Positions 63,358 through 64,000 of a DNA stretch of 64,000 nucleotides are shown here, piece after piece (the stretch's first letter is position 1; each line of letters opens with the position of its first letter). A program made the translations under genes and the position numbers. The stretch spans positions 674,346 through 738,345 of the forward strand of contig JALPQD010000407.1 of the NCBI GenBank assembly GCA_023101885.1, given 5' to 3'. The notes below the pieces were generated by a model that worked only from the letters and a program-made list of their open reading frames with translations, was not told the DNA's origin and did no database searches. Origin of the DNA: Typhlomys cinereus (Eukaryota > Chordata > Mammalia > Rodentia > Platacanthomyidae).

Positions 63358-63414
<57 letters not shown>

Positions 63415-63450
63415 GTAAATAAAATATTTATTTAAAAAGATTCTGTTGTT
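63154..63450 (+). mobile_element. Young B2-type SINE with exact 14-bp TSD
   Basis: The element (63168-63436) begins TAGGGCTGGAGAGATGGCTC and has the B box GAGTTCGGATGCC. Its body ends CAGTGCCCTCTGATACACAC, followed by a long CA array and an A-rich end. It is flanked by an exact duplication AAGATTCTGTTGTT (63154-63167 and 63437-63450). It shares its body with the B2 at 62606, with an internal deletion after GGCCAGAGCAAAGCAAG. Confidence 0.92.
63360..63412 (+). repeat. (CA)n microsatellite in SINE tail
   Basis: About 26 CA units inside the 3' end of the B2 at 63168. Confidence 0.97.
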
Positions 63451-64000
63451 CAAGGTAAGGACTTTGGAGTAATTGGGCCATAAAGGTAGTCCTCTGAAAA
63501 ATGGGATCATGTCCTTACAGGGATAGTTCTCTTCCCTTTCAGACTGTGAGGATGACAGATGAACCAAGAAGCAGGCTTGCCCCAGATGGCAACCCAGATC
63601 TCAGGTCCTCGAGTGTGAAAAGTAGATATCATCTGTTCATGAGGCACTCTGCTCTCAGTATTTTGTTATAGTAGCCCAAGCTGACTGAGATGCAGCTAAA
63701 CCACTAGCCTTCTGATAAATAATAGATTAGTCAGGATTATCTTGAACCCCTGTGGCTGCGGGAAAGGTAGGAGTGGGAAAGAGAGATAGAATACACATAG
63801 AGACTGGCATACGCTCTCCAGGGTTTTGCAGAAACCAGGTGGTAGCCCCAGAAGAGAAATCAATAACCACTTCATCTATTTGTGGCTCTGTTTCCACAGA
63901 AACATGTTTGTGGGTGAATTTGGAAGGCAGATCTCAGATGCCAAAACAACCAGCCTGGAAAAAAATTCAAAAATATAGAAGGAAAAATTTCGGTCAAAAG

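Larger units (their letters stand above)
63115..63695 (+). repeat. MaLR/MLT1-like LTR split by a B2 insertion
   Basis: The left part is 63115-63167 and the right part 63437-63695. GGACTTTGGAGTAATTGGGC, GGGATCATGTCCTTACAGGG, ACCAAGAAGCAGGCTTGCCC and GTATTTTGTTATAGTAGCCC follow the order of MLT1-type LTRs, ending near CTGACTGAGATGCA. The middle is a younger B2. Confidence 0.55.

Noticed and set aside
1..64000. CRISPR arrays, operons, riboswitches or bacterial-type systems
   Set aside because: The SINE/L1 content and KCNA4 show this is vertebrate nuclear DNA. The tandem repeats present are microsatellites without unique spacers.

Overview
This window is AT-rich mammalian nuclear DNA, almost certainly from a myomorph rodent. 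It carries B1-, B2-, ID- and B4-type SINEs together with rodent-style LINE-1 3' ends and many dinucleotide microsatellites. The species cannot be fixed from the sequence. The B2 and L1 consensus sequences do not look like ordinary Mus or Rattus copies.

Only one protein-coding gene is convincing: KCNA4 (Kv1.4, an A-type voltage-gated potassium channel), on the minus strand. Its complete 655-residue coding sequence lies in one uninterrupted exon (41568 down to 39601). A predicted splice acceptor lies 21 bases upstream of the ATG. A consensus splice donor near 45336 sits beside a GC-rich, CpG-rich stretch (about 45.7-46.5 kb). Together these suggest a non-coding first exon, an intron of about 3.7 kb and a TATA-less promoter. 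The 3' UTR runs to lower coordinates, with a first AATAAA about 170 bases past the stop.

Layout: 1-7.6 kb is AT-rich intergenic DNA with weak SINE relics. 7.7-14.0 kb is a repeat cluster holding one short L1 end, two old L1 3' UTRs in tandem, a GATA array and a young GC-rich B2. 14-21.4 kb is mostly unique, with one B2 and one degenerate minisatellite. 21.5-24.3 kb holds three different L1 3' ends. 24.3-39.4 kb is mostly unique flank and 3' flank of KCNA4, with few repeats. 39.4-46.5 kb is the KCNA4 gene. 46.5-64 kb is intergenic DNA with B2, B1, B4, MaLR-like and L1-like insertions, including B2 copies nested in older repeats.

I saw no evidence of a new biological system. The observations most worth checking are a polar residue in the S3 helix of this Kv1.4, the inferred promoter, exon and leader arrangement, and several well-preserved retrotransposon insertion junctions. 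All family names rest on recognising sequence patterns, not on a database search.
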